A stretch of DNA of 64,000 nt from Afipia massiliensis (GTDB taxonomy: Bacteria; Pseudomonadota; Alphaproteobacteria; Rhizobiales; Xanthobacteraceae): contig NZ_LBIA02000001.1 of NCBI RefSeq assembly GCF_001006325.2, forward strand, positions 3,907,501-3,971,500, written 5' to 3'. The notes under the pieces were generated by a model. It saw only the letters and a list, made by a program, of their open reading frames with translations. It did no database searches and was not told where the DNA came from. This document shows, one piece after another, positions 7,362 through 16,249 of this stretch (its first letter is position 1; every line of letters begins with the position of its first letter). The position numbers and the translations under genes are program-made.

Positions 7362-8687
7362 ATGGAACAGGGCGTCGCCCCAAAAGTCAGTTTTGTGTCG
7401 CTTGGATGCCCCAAGGCCTTGGTGGATTCCGAGCGGATCATCACGCGCCTGCGCGCTGAAGGCTACGAGCTCGCGCGCAAGCATGACGGCGCGGATCTGG
7501 TGATCGTCAACACCTGCGGGTTCCTCGACAGCGCCAAGCAGGAATCGCTTGGCGCCATCGGCGAGGCCATGGCCGAAAACGGCAAGGTCATCGTCACCGG
7601 CTGCATGGGCGCCGAGCCCGAGCAGATCGAAAAAGCCTATCCGAACGTGCTTTCGATCACCGGACCGCAGCAGTATGAGAGCGTGCTCGATGCCGTGCAT
7701 CGCGCGCTGCCGCCGCTGCACAATCCGCATCTCGATCTGGTGCCGCCGCAGGGCATCAAGTTGACGCCGCGCCACTACGCGTATTTGAAAATTTCCGAAG
7801 GCTGCAACAACCGCTGCACCTTCTGCATCATCCCGAAGCTGCGCGGCGATCTGGTTTCGCGCCCGGCCAAGGATGTGCTGCTCGAAGCCGAGAAGCTGGT
7901 CGCCGCCGGCGTCAAGGAATTGCTGGTGGTGTCACAGGACACCTCGGCCTACGGCGTCGACATCAAATACGCGACCAGCATCTGGAAGGACCGCGAGGTC
8001 CGCGCGAAATTTTTCGACCTGTCGCGCGAACTCGGCGAACTCGGCGCGTGGGTGCGGCTGCAGTACGTCTATCCCTACCCGCATGTCGATGAAGTCATCA
8101 GCCTGATGACCGAGGGCAAGGTGCTGCCCTATCTCGACATCCCGTTCCAGCACGCGTCGCCTGACGTGCTGAAGCAGATGTGCCGCCCGGCCGCGCAGGA
8201 CAAGACGCTCAATCGCATCAAGAAGTGGCGGGAGGAATGTCCGGACCTCACGCTGCGCTCGACCTTCATCGTCGGCTTTCCGGGTGAGACCGATTCCGAT
8301 TTCCAGTATCTGCTCGACTGGCTGGACGAAGCGCAGATCGACCGTGTCGGCTGCTTCAAGTATGAACCGGTCGCGGGCGCGACCTCGAACACCATCGAGA
8401 ACCCGGTGCCTGAAGAGATCAAGACCGCGCGCTGGAACGCATTGATGGCGCGGCAGCAGAAGATTTCCGCGCAGCGCCTCAAGCGCAAGGTCGGCACGCG
8501 CCAGCAGGTCATCATCGACGAAGTCGGCCCGACCGTGTCAAAGGGCCGCTCGAAGGCCGACGCGCCGCAGATCGACGGCAATGTCTACGTCTCAAGCCGC
8601 CGTCCGCTGAAAGTCGGCGACATCGTCACCGCCAAGATCGACCGCGCGGACCAGTACGACCTCCACGGGACCGTGGCGGGGTTCTAA
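7362..8687 (+). CDS. rimO: Ribosomal protein S12 methylthiotransferase RimO
   Basis: 441-residue radical-SAM methylthiotransferase that modifies an aspartate of ribosomal protein S12. The N-terminal UPF0004 domain ([18 protein letters not shown]) carries cluster cysteines, including VIVNTCGF and VTGCMGAEP. The radical-SAM core has the CxxxCxxC motif in [21 protein letters not shown]. The C-terminus (about 375-441) is the TRAM domain. [12 protein letters not shown] and the 'RGDLVSR' signature distinguish RimO from MiaB. The ATG at 7362 follows GGAAG. It is divergent from nasT and appears monocistronic. Confidence 0.95.
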   Translation: MEQGVAPKVSFVSLGCPKALVDSERIITRLRAEGYELARKHDGADLVIVNTCGFLDSAKQESLGAIGEAMAENGKVIVTGCMGAEPEQIEKAYPNVLSITGPQQYESVLDAVHRALPPLHNPHLDLVPPQGIKLTPRHYAYLKISEGCNNRCTFCIIPKLRGDLVSRPAKDVLLEAEKLVAAGVKELLVVSQDTSAYGVDIKYATSIWKDREVRAKFFDLSRELGELGAWVRLQYVYPYPHVDEVISLMTEGKVLPYLDIPFQHASPDVLKQMCRPAAQDKTLNRIKKWREECPDLTLRSTFIVGFPGETDSDFQYLLDWLDEAQIDRVGCFKYEPVAGATSNTIENPVPEEIKTARWNALMARQQKISAQRLKRKVGTRQQVIIDEVGPTVSKGRSKADAPQIDGNVYVSSRRPLKVGDIVTAKIDRADQYDLHGTVAGF

Positions 8688-8698
8688 CAATCTATCTG

Positions 8699-8813
8699 GT
8701 CGTCCCGGCAAAGGCCGGGACCCATACTCCCTGCGTTTCATTTATGCAGGGTGGCGCGATCTTTCTAACCGATAGTCTAGGGGTTATGGATCCCGGCCTT
8801 TGCCGGGACGACG
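8699..8813. repeat. Palindromic repeat, CGTCCCGGC...GCCGGGACG type
   Basis: GTCGTCCCGGCAAAGGCCGG (8699-8718) is mirrored by CCGGCCTTTGCCGGGACGAC (8793-8812), with a roughly 75-bp middle segment. Each arm is also a small hairpin on its own. It lies just after rimO; related elements are at 14754 and 62776. Confidence 0.8.
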
Positions 8814-8834
8814 CAGAGTATGTAGCCACCTTCC

Positions 8835-8917
8835 CGTCATTGCGAGCGAAGCGAAGCAATCCAGAGCAGCACGCTCAAAGACTGGATTGCTTCGTCGCTA
8901 CGCTCCTCGCAATGACG
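8835..8917. repeat. TCATTGCGAG/CAATCCAG palindromic repeat, copy 1
   Basis: The left arm CGTCATTGCGAGCGAAGCGA...CAATCCAG pairs with CTGGATTGCTTCG...CTCCTCGCAATGACG. This is the first of six copies in the window. It lies between the rimO 3' end and the convergent quinone oxidoreductase gene. Confidence 0.88.
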
Positions 8918-8927
8918 AACAGAAACC

Positions 8928-9902
8928 TTACGGCTTCAGAATTCCCGATCCCGTGGTCATCCGGCTCTCGAGCTCGCGATGCGCTTTCTGAGCATCCTTC
9001 AGCGCATAGGCGTGGTTGATCGGCACATGCAGCGTGCCGCTGATGACGGCGGCGAACAGCGTATCGGCGCCTTCCATCAATTCCTTGCGCGTACCCACGT
9101 AGTCGTTGAGCTTCGGGCGTGTCGCAAACAGTGAGCCGTGATTGTTCAGCTCCGCGATCGAGAATGGCGGCACCGGCCCCGAGGCATTGCCGAATGAGAC
9201 GAACAGCCCGCGCTGCTTCAGCGACTTCAGCGATCCCGCGAACGTATCCTTGCCGACGCCGTCATAGACCACATCGCACAACTCGCCGCGGCTGATCTGC
9301 TTCACGCGCTCCGCAAAATCCTCCTGCTTGTAGAGAATGACGTGGTCGCAGCCGTTGGATAGCGCGAGCTTCGCCTTCTCCTCGGTGCCGACGGTACCGA
9401 TGACGTTCGCGCCCAGAGCCTTCGCCCACTGACACGCGAGCAAACCGATGCCGCCGGCTGCGGCATGGATCAGCACGCGATGGCCCGGCTCGACCTTGAA
9501 GGTCTTATGCAGCAGATAATAGACCGTCAGTCCCTTGAGCATCAGCACTGCCGCCTGCTCGTGGGAGATATGATCCGGAAGCTTCACCAGCTTGTCGGCA
9601 GGAATGTTGCGCTCGGTCGCGTAGCCGCCGAGATTGAAATAGTAAGCGACACGGTCGCCGGGATGGAAATTGGTCACGCCAGTTCCGACCGACACAACCT
9701 CGCCGGACGCCTCATTGCCGACGATGAACGGCAGGCCCGGCGCCTTGTACAGACCGGTGCGATAGTACGTGTCGATGAAGTTCAGACCGATGGCGTGCTG
9801 GCGGATGCGGACCTCGCCGGCGCCGGGCGCGGGCACGTCGACATCCTCGTAGATCATCACTTCCGGACCGCCCACTTGGTGGACCCGCACAGCCTTGCTC
9901 AT
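8928..9902 (-). CDS. NADPH:quinone oxidoreductase (zeta-crystallin-like MDR family)
   Basis: 324-residue medium-chain dehydrogenase/reductase of the quinone oxidoreductase type. It begins MSKAVRVHQVGGPEVM, typical of Qor. The nucleotide-binding motif is AAAGGIGLLACQWAKALGANV at about residue 148. No catalytic or structural zinc cysteine cluster is present. The family reduces quinones with NADPH in the cytoplasm. GGGAGA lies 5-6 nt before the ATG. It is transcribed convergently with rimO, with repeats between the two 3' ends. The physiological substrate cannot be told from sequence. Confidence 0.88.
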   Translation of the reverse strand: MSKAVRVHQVGGPEVMIYEDVDVPAPGAGEVRIRQHAIGLNFIDTYYRTGLYKAPGLPFIVGNEASGEVVSVGTGVTNFHPGDRVAYYFNLGGYATERNIPADKLVKLPDHISHEQAAVLMLKGLTVYYLLHKTFKVEPGHRVLIHAAAGGIGLLACQWAKALGANVIGTVGTEEKAKLALSNGCDHVILYKQEDFAERVKQISRGELCDVVYDGVGKDTFAGSLKSLKQRGLFVSFGNASGPVPPFSIAELNNHGSLFATRPKLNDYVGTRKELMEGADTLFAAVISGTLHVPINHAYALKDAQKAHRELESRMTTGSGILKP

Positions 9903-9990
9903 GGTTTCTCCCGACCCTTTTTCTCAAGCAATCTCAACCGGGAGCGAAGTCCATCGGCAGCAAATTGTCAACGCGGACCAAAGCCGCGCC

Positions 9991-10728
9991 TTAACCGGCC
10001 GCGCTTTTCGCCCGCTTCTTGCGATTGCGCTTGGCCAGGATGTTGAAAAACTCCACCGCCGCCGAAAAGCAGATCGCGACGTAGATGAAGGCGCGCGGAA
10101 TGTGGAAGTGGAAACCGTCCGCGACCAGCGCCACGCCGATCAACACCAGGAACGCCAGCGCCAGCATCTTTGTGGTGGGATGTTCCTTCACGAACGCCGC
10201 GACGGGTCCCGATGACAGGTACATCACGCCGACCGCGATGACGACCGCGGCGACCATGATTTCGATGTCCTGAACCATGCCGATCGCGGTGATGATGGAG
10301 TCGATCGAGAACACGAGGTCGATCACGATGATCTGCATGATCACCCAGAAGAATGCGCTCGGCGACGCCTTGGCGTTGTCCTCCCCGTCCCGCGCCTCGA
10401 CCTCGGCATGAATCTCATGGGTCGCCTTGGCGATCAGGAACAGGCCGCCGACGATGAGGATGATGTCGCGCCATGACAGCGCGAACTTGGCGATGGTGAT
10501 GACAGGCTCCGTCAGGCCGATCAGCCAGACCAGAATGCTCAGCAGAGCGATCCGGAAGATCAGCGCCAGCGCAAGACCGATCTTGCGGGCACGTTCCGCC
10601 TGCGCGGGCGGAATGCGCGACACGATCACCGACAGGAAGATCACGTTGTCGATGCCCAGCACGACTTCGAGCGCCGTCAGTGTTAGCAGCGCGACCCAGG
10701 CTTCCGGACTTGTCAGTAATTCCATCAT
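9991..10728 (-). CDS. TerC-family integral membrane protein
   Basis: 245-residue membrane protein with about seven hydrophobic helices. TerC-family acidic intramembrane motifs are visible: LTALEVVLGIDNVIFLSVIV near residue 17 and VIDLVFSIDSIITAIGMV near 135. These Asp/Glu-containing helices are shared with metal-handling TerC/Alx proteins. The C-terminus is basic (KRNRKKRAKSAAG). Its ATG overlaps the stop of pcs by 4 bp, so the two are translated together. Known relatives export or handle manganese or confer tellurite resistance; which applies here cannot be decided. Confidence 0.88.
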   Translation of the reverse strand: MMELLTSPEAWVALLTLTALEVVLGIDNVIFLSVIVSRIPPAQAERARKIGLALALIFRIALLSILVWLIGLTEPVITIAKFALSWRDIILIVGGLFLIAKATHEIHAEVEARDGEDNAKASPSAFFWVIMQIIVIDLVFSIDSIITAIGMVQDIEIMVAAVVIAVGVMYLSSGPVAAFVKEHPTTKMLALAFLVLIGVALVADGFHFHIPRAFIYVAICFSAAVEFFNILAKRNRKKRAKSAAG

Positions 10729-11462
10729 GCGCGTTTCCCGCCTATCAATCGGATCAGGACGTCACTCAGAAGAATGTACACGCCGATGGCGCAGAGCCCG
10801 ACAGTGACCCACACCGGCGCCTCGAAATTGGTGGCAACCGCGATCATGGCCAGGATCGCCCAGACCACCAGCAGCGCGATGTTCAGCATACGGAACCGTG
10901 TGGTGCGCAGCGGATGCATCACATGGAACGGCACGAAGGTGAGAACGACGAGAACGGCAAGCGCGATGCTCCCGACCGCAGCCGGCGGCTTCAGCAGAAA
11001 CAGATAGAACGCAGCTCCGTTCCACAGCGCCGGAAAACCGCGAAAATGATTGTCGTCGGTTTTCATGCGCCGGTCCGAGAAGTACAGCGCGCCTGAGATG
11101 ACAATCGCGCCGCCGAGCAGCGGCGTGGCGAGCGGAATCAGCAGACCGCTGGCGGTAATCGCATAGGCCGGCACGAACACGTAGGTGAGGAAGTCGACCA
11201 CCAGATCGAGCGTGTCGCCGGACCAGTTCGGCAGCACATCACCGACCTTGAGCCGGCGCGCCAGCGGACCGTCGAGAGCGTCGATCAGAAGCGCCAGCCC
11301 GAGCCAGCCGAACATCGCTGCCCAGTGTTCCCTCACCGCCTCCAGCATGGCGATCAGCGCAATCGCGCCGCCGAGCGCCGTAAAAATATGAACGCCAAAT
11401 GCGCGCACGCGCGTCCTGGCGGGAAACGGGGGCTGCTGGTCCTGCGGGCCGGGCTCACTCAT
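10725..11462 (-). CDS. pcs: Phosphatidylcholine synthase
   Basis: 245-residue CDP-alcohol phosphatidyltransferase. It has the signature DG-x2-AR-x8-G-x3-D-x3-D, as seen in DALDGPLARR ... GDTLDLVVD around residues 60-88. It has about eight membrane segments. The extra spacing and topology match bacterial Pcs, which condenses CDP-diacylglycerol with choline directly. This is typical of rhizobia and other host-associated alphaproteobacteria. It overlaps the downstream terC-like gene by 4 bp. Another CDP-alcohol transferase is possible but less likely. Confidence 0.87.
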   Translation of the reverse strand: MSEPGPQDQQPPFPARTRVRAFGVHIFTALGGAIALIAMLEAVREHWAAMFGWLGLALLIDALDGPLARRLKVGDVLPNWSGDTLDLVVDFLTYVFVPAYAITASGLLIPLATPLLGGAIVISGALYFSDRRMKTDDNHFRGFPALWNGAAFYLFLLKPPAAVGSIALAVLVVLTFVPFHVMHPLRTTRFRMLNIALLVVWAILAMIAVATNFEAPVWVTVGLCAIGVYILLSDVLIRLIGGKRA

Positions 11463-11619
11463 ATGCAGCCGTCACTAACAGGATTCCCTTGGTTTTGCAT
11501 ATCTGGCTTTGCCGCCATCCATTGTGACGGAGCGCGAACCGGATTTGCCTCAAATGCGGCTCAGAACGACAACCGGAAATCCATTGTGACACCGGAAAAT
11601 TCCGACCATAGGTATAACC

Positions 11620-12816
11620 ATGACCGAGCCTCGATCCGCATCGCAAAATCATCAAGCCGCCGTGGTGGGCGGCGGGCCCGCCGGGCTCGCCGCCGCCATC
11701 GCGCTGGCCCAGGCGGGCGTCGACACCGTCCTGATCGCCCGCCGCTCGCCTTATGCCGACAACCGGACCACGGCCCTGCTCGGCGGCTCGGTGGACTTCC
11801 TCCAATCGCTCGATATCTGGCAGCGCTGCAGCGCCGACGCAGCCGCGCTGCGCACCATGCGGCTGGTGGACGATACCCGCCGCCTGATCCGTTCGCCGGA
11901 GGTGAAGTTTTCGTCGGACGAGATCGGCATGGAAGCGTTCGGCTACAACATCGAGAACCGCCTCCTGATGGTCGCGATGGAAGCGCGCGCCGCCGAACTG
12001 CAGAACCTCGCGCGCGTCGACGATGAAGCGGAGTCGATTGTCACGGGCGAGTCGTCGGTGACGATCACCACGAAGCAAGGCCAGCCGCTCTCGGCCGCCC
12101 TCGTGGTTGGCGCGGACGGGCGGCATTCGCTGTGCCGCGAGGCGGCAGGCATCGGCGTCAAGCGCCGCGACCTCGGCCAGTCGGCATTGACATTGAACGT
12201 GACGCACACGCGACCGCACGGAAACTGCTCGACCGAGTTTCACACCGAGTCCGGTCCCTGCGTGTTCGTGCCCCTGCCCGGCGAGCGTTCGAGCATCGTT
12301 TGGGTGGTGAAACCGGACGAGGCCGCGCGCCTGAAGAGCCTCGACGACGACGCGCTCGCCCTCGCCGCAGAGCGTCAATCGCATTCGATCCTCGGCAAGC
12401 TGACCATCGCGCCGGGACGTCATGTGTTCCCGCTGGCGATTGAAAATCCCGACCACCTGGCTGCCAAACGCATCGCGCTGGTCGGTGAAGCCGCGCATGT
12501 GCTGCCGCCGATCGGCGCGCAGGGTCTCAACATGGGCCTGCGCGATGCCGCCGATCTCGCGGAGACGGTGCGGGACGCGCTGCTGATGGGCACCGATCCC
12601 GGCGACGACGCCGTGCTGCAACGCTATGCGGGCGCACGCCGTGCCGATGTGTTCAGCCGCACCTTCGCGGTGGACATGGCGAACCGTACGCTGCTGAGTG
12701 ATTTCCTGCCCGCGCAATCGCTCCGCGCCGCCGGCATGCACGTGCTCAACACCATCGGCCCGATCCGCCGCCTCGCGATGCGCGAAGGCTTGTCGCCGTC
12801 GTGGCGCGGGCGATAG
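11620..12816 (+). CDS. UbiH/UbiF/COQ6-family FAD-dependent hydroxylase
   Basis: 398 residues. The FAD fingerprint AAVVGGGPAGLAAAIALAQAG is at about residue 11. A DG motif is in VVGADGRHSLCREAAG (about 165), and a GD-type motif in RIALVGEAAHVLPPIGAQGL (about 285). The R-x-x-N-M-x2-G-type region is NMGLRDAADLAE. These features place it among ubiquinone-ring and related aromatic hydroxylases. AGGT lies about 8 nt before the ATG. It stands alone between pcs (divergent) and a repeat-filled spacer. Which ring position it hydroxylates cannot be told. Confidence 0.85.
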   Translation: MTEPRSASQNHQAAVVGGGPAGLAAAIALAQAGVDTVLIARRSPYADNRTTALLGGSVDFLQSLDIWQRCSADAAALRTMRLVDDTRRLIRSPEVKFSSDEIGMEAFGYNIENRLLMVAMEARAAELQNLARVDDEAESIVTGESSVTITTKQGQPLSAALVVGADGRHSLCREAAGIGVKRRDLGQSALTLNVTHTRPHGNCSTEFHTESGPCVFVPLPGERSSIVWVVKPDEAARLKSLDDDALALAAERQSHSILGKLTIAPGRHVFPLAIENPDHLAAKRIALVGEAAHVLPPIGAQGLNMGLRDAADLAETVRDALLMGTDPGDDAVLQRYAGARRADVFSRTFAVDMANRTLLSDFLPAQSLRAAGMHVLNTIGPIRRLAMREGLSPSWRGR

Positions 12817-12847
12817 AATCTGATCCATGTCCTTTGAAGCACAATCC

Positions 12848-12923
12848 ATCCCCGTTCATCCCCGCGAACGCGGGGATCCACATTTTTGAAGGCTGGATTC
12901 CCGCTTTCGCGGGAATGAGCGGG
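12848..12923. repeat. Paired CCCCGCGAACGCGGGG / TTCCCGC..GCGGGAA hairpins
   Basis: A GC-rich hairpin (CCCCGCGAACGCGGGG) is followed after about 20 bp by TTCCCGCTTTCGCGGGAA with the consensus lead-in TGGA. The same tandem arrangement recurs at 19742 and 21322. It lies directly after the UbiH-type gene. Confidence 0.85.
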
Positions 12924-12954
12924 TTTCAATTCAGATAAACTGGACTCTCGCTTT

Positions 12955-13034
12955 GTCATTGCGAGGAGCACTTGCGACGAAGCAATCCAGTCCCTGCTGT
13001 TCCCAGACTGGATTGCTTCGCTTCGCTCGGGACC
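12955..13034. repeat. TCATTGCGAG/CAATCCAG palindromic repeat, copy 2 (right end decayed)
   Basis: The left arm (GTCATTGCGAGGAGCA ... CAATCCAG) is intact. The right arm begins CTGGATTGCTTCGCTTCGCT but ends in GGGACCGCGG rather than GCAATGACG, so its outer end has decayed or recombined. Confidence 0.8.
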
Positions 13035-13047
13035 GCGGTTACCGTCT

Positions 13048-13269
13048 CTACCGAACCGGAACCAGATGAACGCGATCAATCGTTCCGCCGCTGGTGGCGA
13101 AGCCCTTCATCGCGGCTTCGATCAAGGCATCGACCTTGGCAACATCAAAGGCCGGAGCGGCGGCATTCAGTTCCAGATCGGTTTCGACAACCAGCACCGT
13201 CTCCACGCCGTCCTTGTCGATTTCAATCGTCGTCCAGATGCTTTTGGCATTGGGATGATTAATCGTCAT
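13048..13269 (-). CDS. Conserved small protein of unknown function
   Basis: 73 residues from the ATG at 13269 (MTINHPNAKSIWTTIEIDKD), with GGGAGC about 8 nt upstream. A frame extending to 13299 exists but lacks a ribosome site. The protein is acidic with alternating hydrophobic residues (VETVLVVETDLELN) and a helical middle (KVDALIEAAMKGFA); it has no cysteines and no membrane segment. It lies between a repeat and an AEC transporter gene on the same strand, 52 bp downstream of that gene's end. I do not recognise a family. Confidence 0.65.
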   Translation of the reverse strand: MTINHPNAKSIWTTIEIDKDGVETVLVVETDLELNAAAPAFDVAKVDALIEAAMKGFATSGGTIDRVHLVPVR

Positions 13270-13321
13270 CGGAGTGCTCCCTGCGGTTCGCTGGAGCATA
13301 CCACAACCGTGGGCTGCCTTT

Positions 13322-14275
13322 TCAGGGAAACACGATCACGCCGGTCTTGATCATCCACATCACGCTCGTCAGCGTCACAACGGACACGAACGTGCCGACC
13401 AGCACCAGCGTCGATGCCGGTTCGATCCAGGTGTCGTACTGACGGGCGATCACGAACACGTTGAGCGCGGGCGGTAATGACGCCAGCAGCAGCGCGGTCG
13501 CCGCCCAAACCGGCGGAAACGGCCCGAGCAGCAACAGCAGACCGACCACGATCAGCGGGTGCAGGATCAGCTTGACCAGGATGACGCCCGGCACTTCCCA
13601 TGGCACCCGCTCGAACGGGCGCAGCGCCACGGTGACGCCGAGCGCGAACAGCGCAACGGGTGCTGCGGCGCTTTGCAGAAACTGGAACATGTTGTCCACC
13701 GCGACCGGTACCGGCACATGGAAGGCTGCGACCAGTACACCGAAATAGGACGCGACGATCAGCGGGTGCAGCAGGATCTGTTTCGCAACCAGCAGGATCG
13801 TCGGCAGTAGCGGACGGCGCTCGCCGTCGGTCAGCACCATCATCAGCGGCGCGATCGTGAACAGGAAGATGGTGTCGAAACAGAAGATCAGCGCGACCGG
13901 CGCGGTTGCCTTTGCGCCCAGCGTCGCCAGCGCGAGTCCCGGCCCCATGTAGCCGATATTGCCGTAGCCGCCGCCGAGGCCCGCCATCGCGGATTCGCGG
14001 GTCGACAGCTTCGCGATGAACTTCACGCCGAACATCGAGATAAAGAACGCGCTCGCGGTGGCGAGCGTCGTGGCGATCACAAACGGCGGATTGTTCAGCT
14101 CCTCGAGCGGCGTCTTTGCAAGTGTTCTAAAGAAGAGCGCGGGCAGCGAGACGTAGAGCAGGAAGAAATTCATCCACTCCAGCCCGGCTTCCGGCAGCCG
14201 CTTATATTTGCCGCAGGCATAGCCGATAAAGATCAGCCCGAAATACGGCAAAGCAAGATTCAGAATATCGATCAT
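13322..14275 (-). CDS. AEC (auxin efflux carrier) family transporter
   Basis: 317-residue inner-membrane transporter with about ten hydrophobic helices in two five-helix halves. The N-terminus is MIDILNLALPYFGLIFIGYACGKYKRLP. The sequence GLGGGYGNIGYMGPGLAL around residue 100 is the conserved Gly/Asn-rich crossover of the family, and the second half contains FLQSAAAPVALFALG. Bacterial members export or exchange organic acids such as malate or malonate. The substrate cannot be assigned. There is no enzyme gene next to it to suggest one. Confidence 0.88.
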   Translation of the reverse strand: MIDILNLALPYFGLIFIGYACGKYKRLPEAGLEWMNFFLLYVSLPALFFRTLAKTPLEELNNPPFVIATTLATASAFFISMFGVKFIAKLSTRESAMAGLGGGYGNIGYMGPGLALATLGAKATAPVALIFCFDTIFLFTIAPLMMVLTDGERRPLLPTILLVAKQILLHPLIVASYFGVLVAAFHVPVPVAVDNMFQFLQSAAAPVALFALGVTVALRPFERVPWEVPGVILVKLILHPLIVVGLLLLLGPFPPVWAATALLLASLPPALNVFVIARQYDTWIEPASTLVLVGTFVSVVTLTSVMWMIKTGVIVFP

Positions 14276-14399
14276 CGGGATACGCTTATTATGCCGCGCG
14301 GCAGCAGAGAACCGACTGCGGCGCAGGGGAGCCCCTCACCCGCCCGATTCATGCCCTAGCCCCTAGCATCGGCCACAATCATGGTCTATTCGACGGAGG

Positions 14400-14732
14400 A
14401 TGATAAAAGCGCGCACCGCCAAATTTCAGATCGGCCAGATCGTTCGCCACCGGATTTTTTCCTTCCGTGGCGTGATCTACGATATTGATCCGGAATTCAA
14501 CAACACCGAGGAATGGTGGTTGTCGATTCCTGAGGAAATGCGGCCCCACAAGGACCAGCCGTTCTATCACCTGCTGGCCGAGAATTCCGAATCCGAATAC
14601 GTCGCGTACGTTTCGGAACAGAACCTGCTGCCCGATGACTCGGGTGAGCCGATCCGCCACTCGCAGGTCGCCGAAATTTTCGTCAAGGACAAGTCCGGCA
14701 GCTACCGCCCGCGCAATCCGTCGCTGAACTGA
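14400..14732 (+). CDS. hspQ: Heat shock protein HspQ (YccV-like, hemimethylated-DNA-binding domain)
   Basis: 110 residues matching the YccV/HspQ domain: AKFQIGQIVRHRIFSFRGVI, then DIDPEFNNTEEWW and QPFYHLLAE..SEYVAYVSEQNL. E. coli HspQ binds hemimethylated oriC DNA and also acts as an adaptor or specificity factor for Lon. The ATG at 14400 overlaps a GGAGG-containing ribosome site (CGGAGGATG), which is very close to the start and unusual in spacing. It is monocistronic and divergent from the AEC transporter. Confidence 0.93.
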   Translation: MIKARTAKFQIGQIVRHRIFSFRGVIYDIDPEFNNTEEWWLSIPEEMRPHKDQPFYHLLAENSESEYVAYVSEQNLLPDDSGEPIRHSQVAEIFVKDKSGSYRPRNPSLN

Positions 14733-14753
14733 CGGTCGACGCCGCTAAATCTT

Positions 14754-14844
14754 CGTCATGGCCGGGCTTGTCCCGGCCATCCACGTCTTTGGGCTACGCA
14801 AAAAAACAAGACGTGGATGCCCGGCACGAGGCCGGGCATGACGG
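14754..14844. repeat. Palindromic repeat, CATGGCCGGG type
   Basis: CGTCATGGCCGGGCTTGTCC...CATCCACGTCTT is mirrored by AAGACGTGGATGCCCGGC...GCCGGGCATGACG. The outer 'GGCCGGG..CCCGGCC' hairpin is also found alone at 45505-45529. It lies after hspQ. Confidence 0.82.
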
Positions 14845-14918
14845 TGATAGATTGCGTTGAAACGAGAACTCCGGACCGGAGCTTTCACACGCCTTCCGGG
14901 TGTCCAAGATGCTCTCAT

Positions 14919-15116
14919 CTAGCGCTTGCGCCCGTCCCGCTCCTTCACCAGCGCTTCAAGCTCCTCGGTCTGTTGCGCGATGCGGTCGGCGTTGCGTTCT
15001 TCGTTCTGACCGCCGGACACCGCTGCGGCCTGCTCGATCAGTTGCCGGATGTTGTCCCGCACGATCGCAATGCGGTCTTCGAGTTCAGGAAGCGAGAGCG
15101 AACTGTAGTCGCGCAT
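14919..15116 (-). CDS. Small coiled-coil protein of unknown function
   Basis: 65 residues from the ATG at 15116 (MRDYSSLSLPELEDRIAIVR). A longer frame upstream is an artefact that reads through the ialB terminator. The protein is highly charged and almost entirely helical, with heptad-like spacing (LEDRIAIVRDNIRQLIEQAA, then RIAQQTEELEALVKERDG). It resembles the short 'DUF-type' coiled-coil proteins of Bradyrhizobium genomes. No function is known to me. It lies about 80 bp downstream of the ialB terminator, in the same direction. Confidence 0.72.
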   Translation of the reverse strand: MRDYSSLSLPELEDRIAIVRDNIRQLIEQAAAVSGGQNEERNADRIAQQTEELEALVKERDGRKR

Positions 15117-15194
15117 GCCGTGGTCTCCTGTGCGGGCGACGCTGATGCTTACATAGATAAGACCGCCCGTTGATTTATGCTCGCGGCAACGCAA

Positions 15195-15226
15195 ACAAAA
15201 AGGGCGCGCATCGCTGCGCGCCCTTT
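15195..15226 (-). terminator. Intrinsic terminator of the ialB-like gene
   Basis: A perfect 11-bp stem (AAAGGGCGCGC / GCGCGCCCTTT, 15199-15209 with 15216-15226) with a 6-nt loop is followed on the minus strand by a T-run. It starts 21 bp after the stop codon. Confidence 0.9.
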
Positions 15227-15246
15227 GGGTTTTTGCGGAGACCGCG

Positions 15247-16038
15247 TTACTTCGCGGCGGGATTGGCGGCCGGCGCCGCGTTTTCCAGCTTCTGGCGGGC
15301 TTCCGCCGCGCGCTTCTGAAGCTCTTCCTGCAGTTTCTTCTGCGACTCTTCGAAGACCTTCGGATCGGTCGGCGGGCCGTCATAGGCCTTGGCGAATTCA
15401 GCGAGCGGAAGCGCCAGCGTCAGCGGCGCGCCGTTGGCGTTGATCGCCTGCACGACGAGGTTCTGGCCCTTCTTCATCTGGCCGAGCATGTCGGGGGTCA
15501 CTTCGTAATCCGACATACAGCCGTTGGCGAAGCAGATCACGTAAGGGCTCTGCAGCGGCGCGTTGGCGTCGACGATGATGCGGGTGCCGTGAACAAGCTG
15601 CATGCCGAGCGGCAGGGTGACGCGAAGAAGCTTCTTCGGTTCGCCTTCCGGCTCGATGATGACGGCGGCGACAACGGGCTGGCCGGATTCAATGCGGCCG
15701 TCCTTGCCGGTGAAGCAGACCTGCTTGGCGTTGGCGTCCTGGCCCTTCATGCAGAACTTGGTCCAGGGCTGATAGATCAACTGAACCTGCTGGTCGGCGG
15801 GAGCCTGCTGCGGAGCACCTGCAGCCGGAGCCTGCTGGGCAGCAGCCGGCGCCTTCGGCGCGGCCTTCGGTGCAGGAGCCTTTGGCGCAGCCTTCGGAGC
15901 CGGAGCGCCAGGAGCTGGTGCGGGGGTCTGCGCATGCACGCCGGAAATGGTCGCTGCGGCCAAAAAAGCGCCAGCGGTCAGAGCGGCGAACATCCCGCCG
16001 CGCGGCGAGGCCTGCGCGGCCAAGACACGGAAATTCAT
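15247..16038 (-). CDS. Invasion-associated locus B (IalB) family exported protein
   Basis: 263 residues from the ATG at 16038 (MNFRVLAAQASPRGG), with AAAGGG about 10 nt upstream. A signal peptide ends near SGVHAQ. It is followed by a low-complexity stretch of repeated APKAAPKAP units and a Gln/Ala run (about residues 40-85), then an IalB domain beginning near WTKFCMKGQDANAKQVCF. The domain has four cysteines in two pairs (FCMKG/VCFTG and VICFANGC). The tail is a charged helix rich in Glu/Lys/Ala. IalB proteins are periplasmic or envelope proteins first linked to Bartonella erythrocyte entry; in free-living relatives the role is unknown. Confidence 0.88.
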   Translation of the reverse strand: MNFRVLAAQASPRGGMFAALTAGAFLAAATISGVHAQTPAPAPGAPAPKAAPKAPAPKAAPKAPAAAQQAPAAGAPQQAPADQQVQLIYQPWTKFCMKGQDANAKQVCFTGKDGRIESGQPVVAAVIIEPEGEPKKLLRVTLPLGMQLVHGTRIIVDANAPLQSPYVICFANGCMSDYEVTPDMLGQMKKGQNLVVQAINANGAPLTLALPLAEFAKAYDGPPTDPKVFEESQKKLQEELQKRAAEARQKLENAAPAANPAAK

Positions 16039-16210
16039 TGTGGAAAACCCTTTCTGGACCTTAACGCCCGCTCCCGCCTGGGTCGCGGATGCCTGTTTGT
16101 TCGGCGGCTGTCTCGGAGCCAATTGAGGCGGATACGTGACAGTTCTCGCAGCCTTCCTCGAATAGCCCGCCTTCAATACAACGGCGGACGAAAAGATCAA
16201 TGCCAACAGT

Positions 16211-16238
16211 GATATTTGCGGGTCGCAACCCGCAATAT
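16211..16238. promoter_or_regulatory. Inverted repeat in the ialB-yejA divergent spacer
   Basis: GATATTTGCGGGT and ACCCGCAATATC form a 12-bp inverted repeat with one extra T and a 4-bp centre (CGCA). It sits 12 bp before the GTG start of the peptide-binding gene and about 170 bp from the divergent ialB start. It could be an operator or a hairpin in the short leader. Confidence 0.45.
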
Positions 16239-16249
16239 CGGGTCTCAAC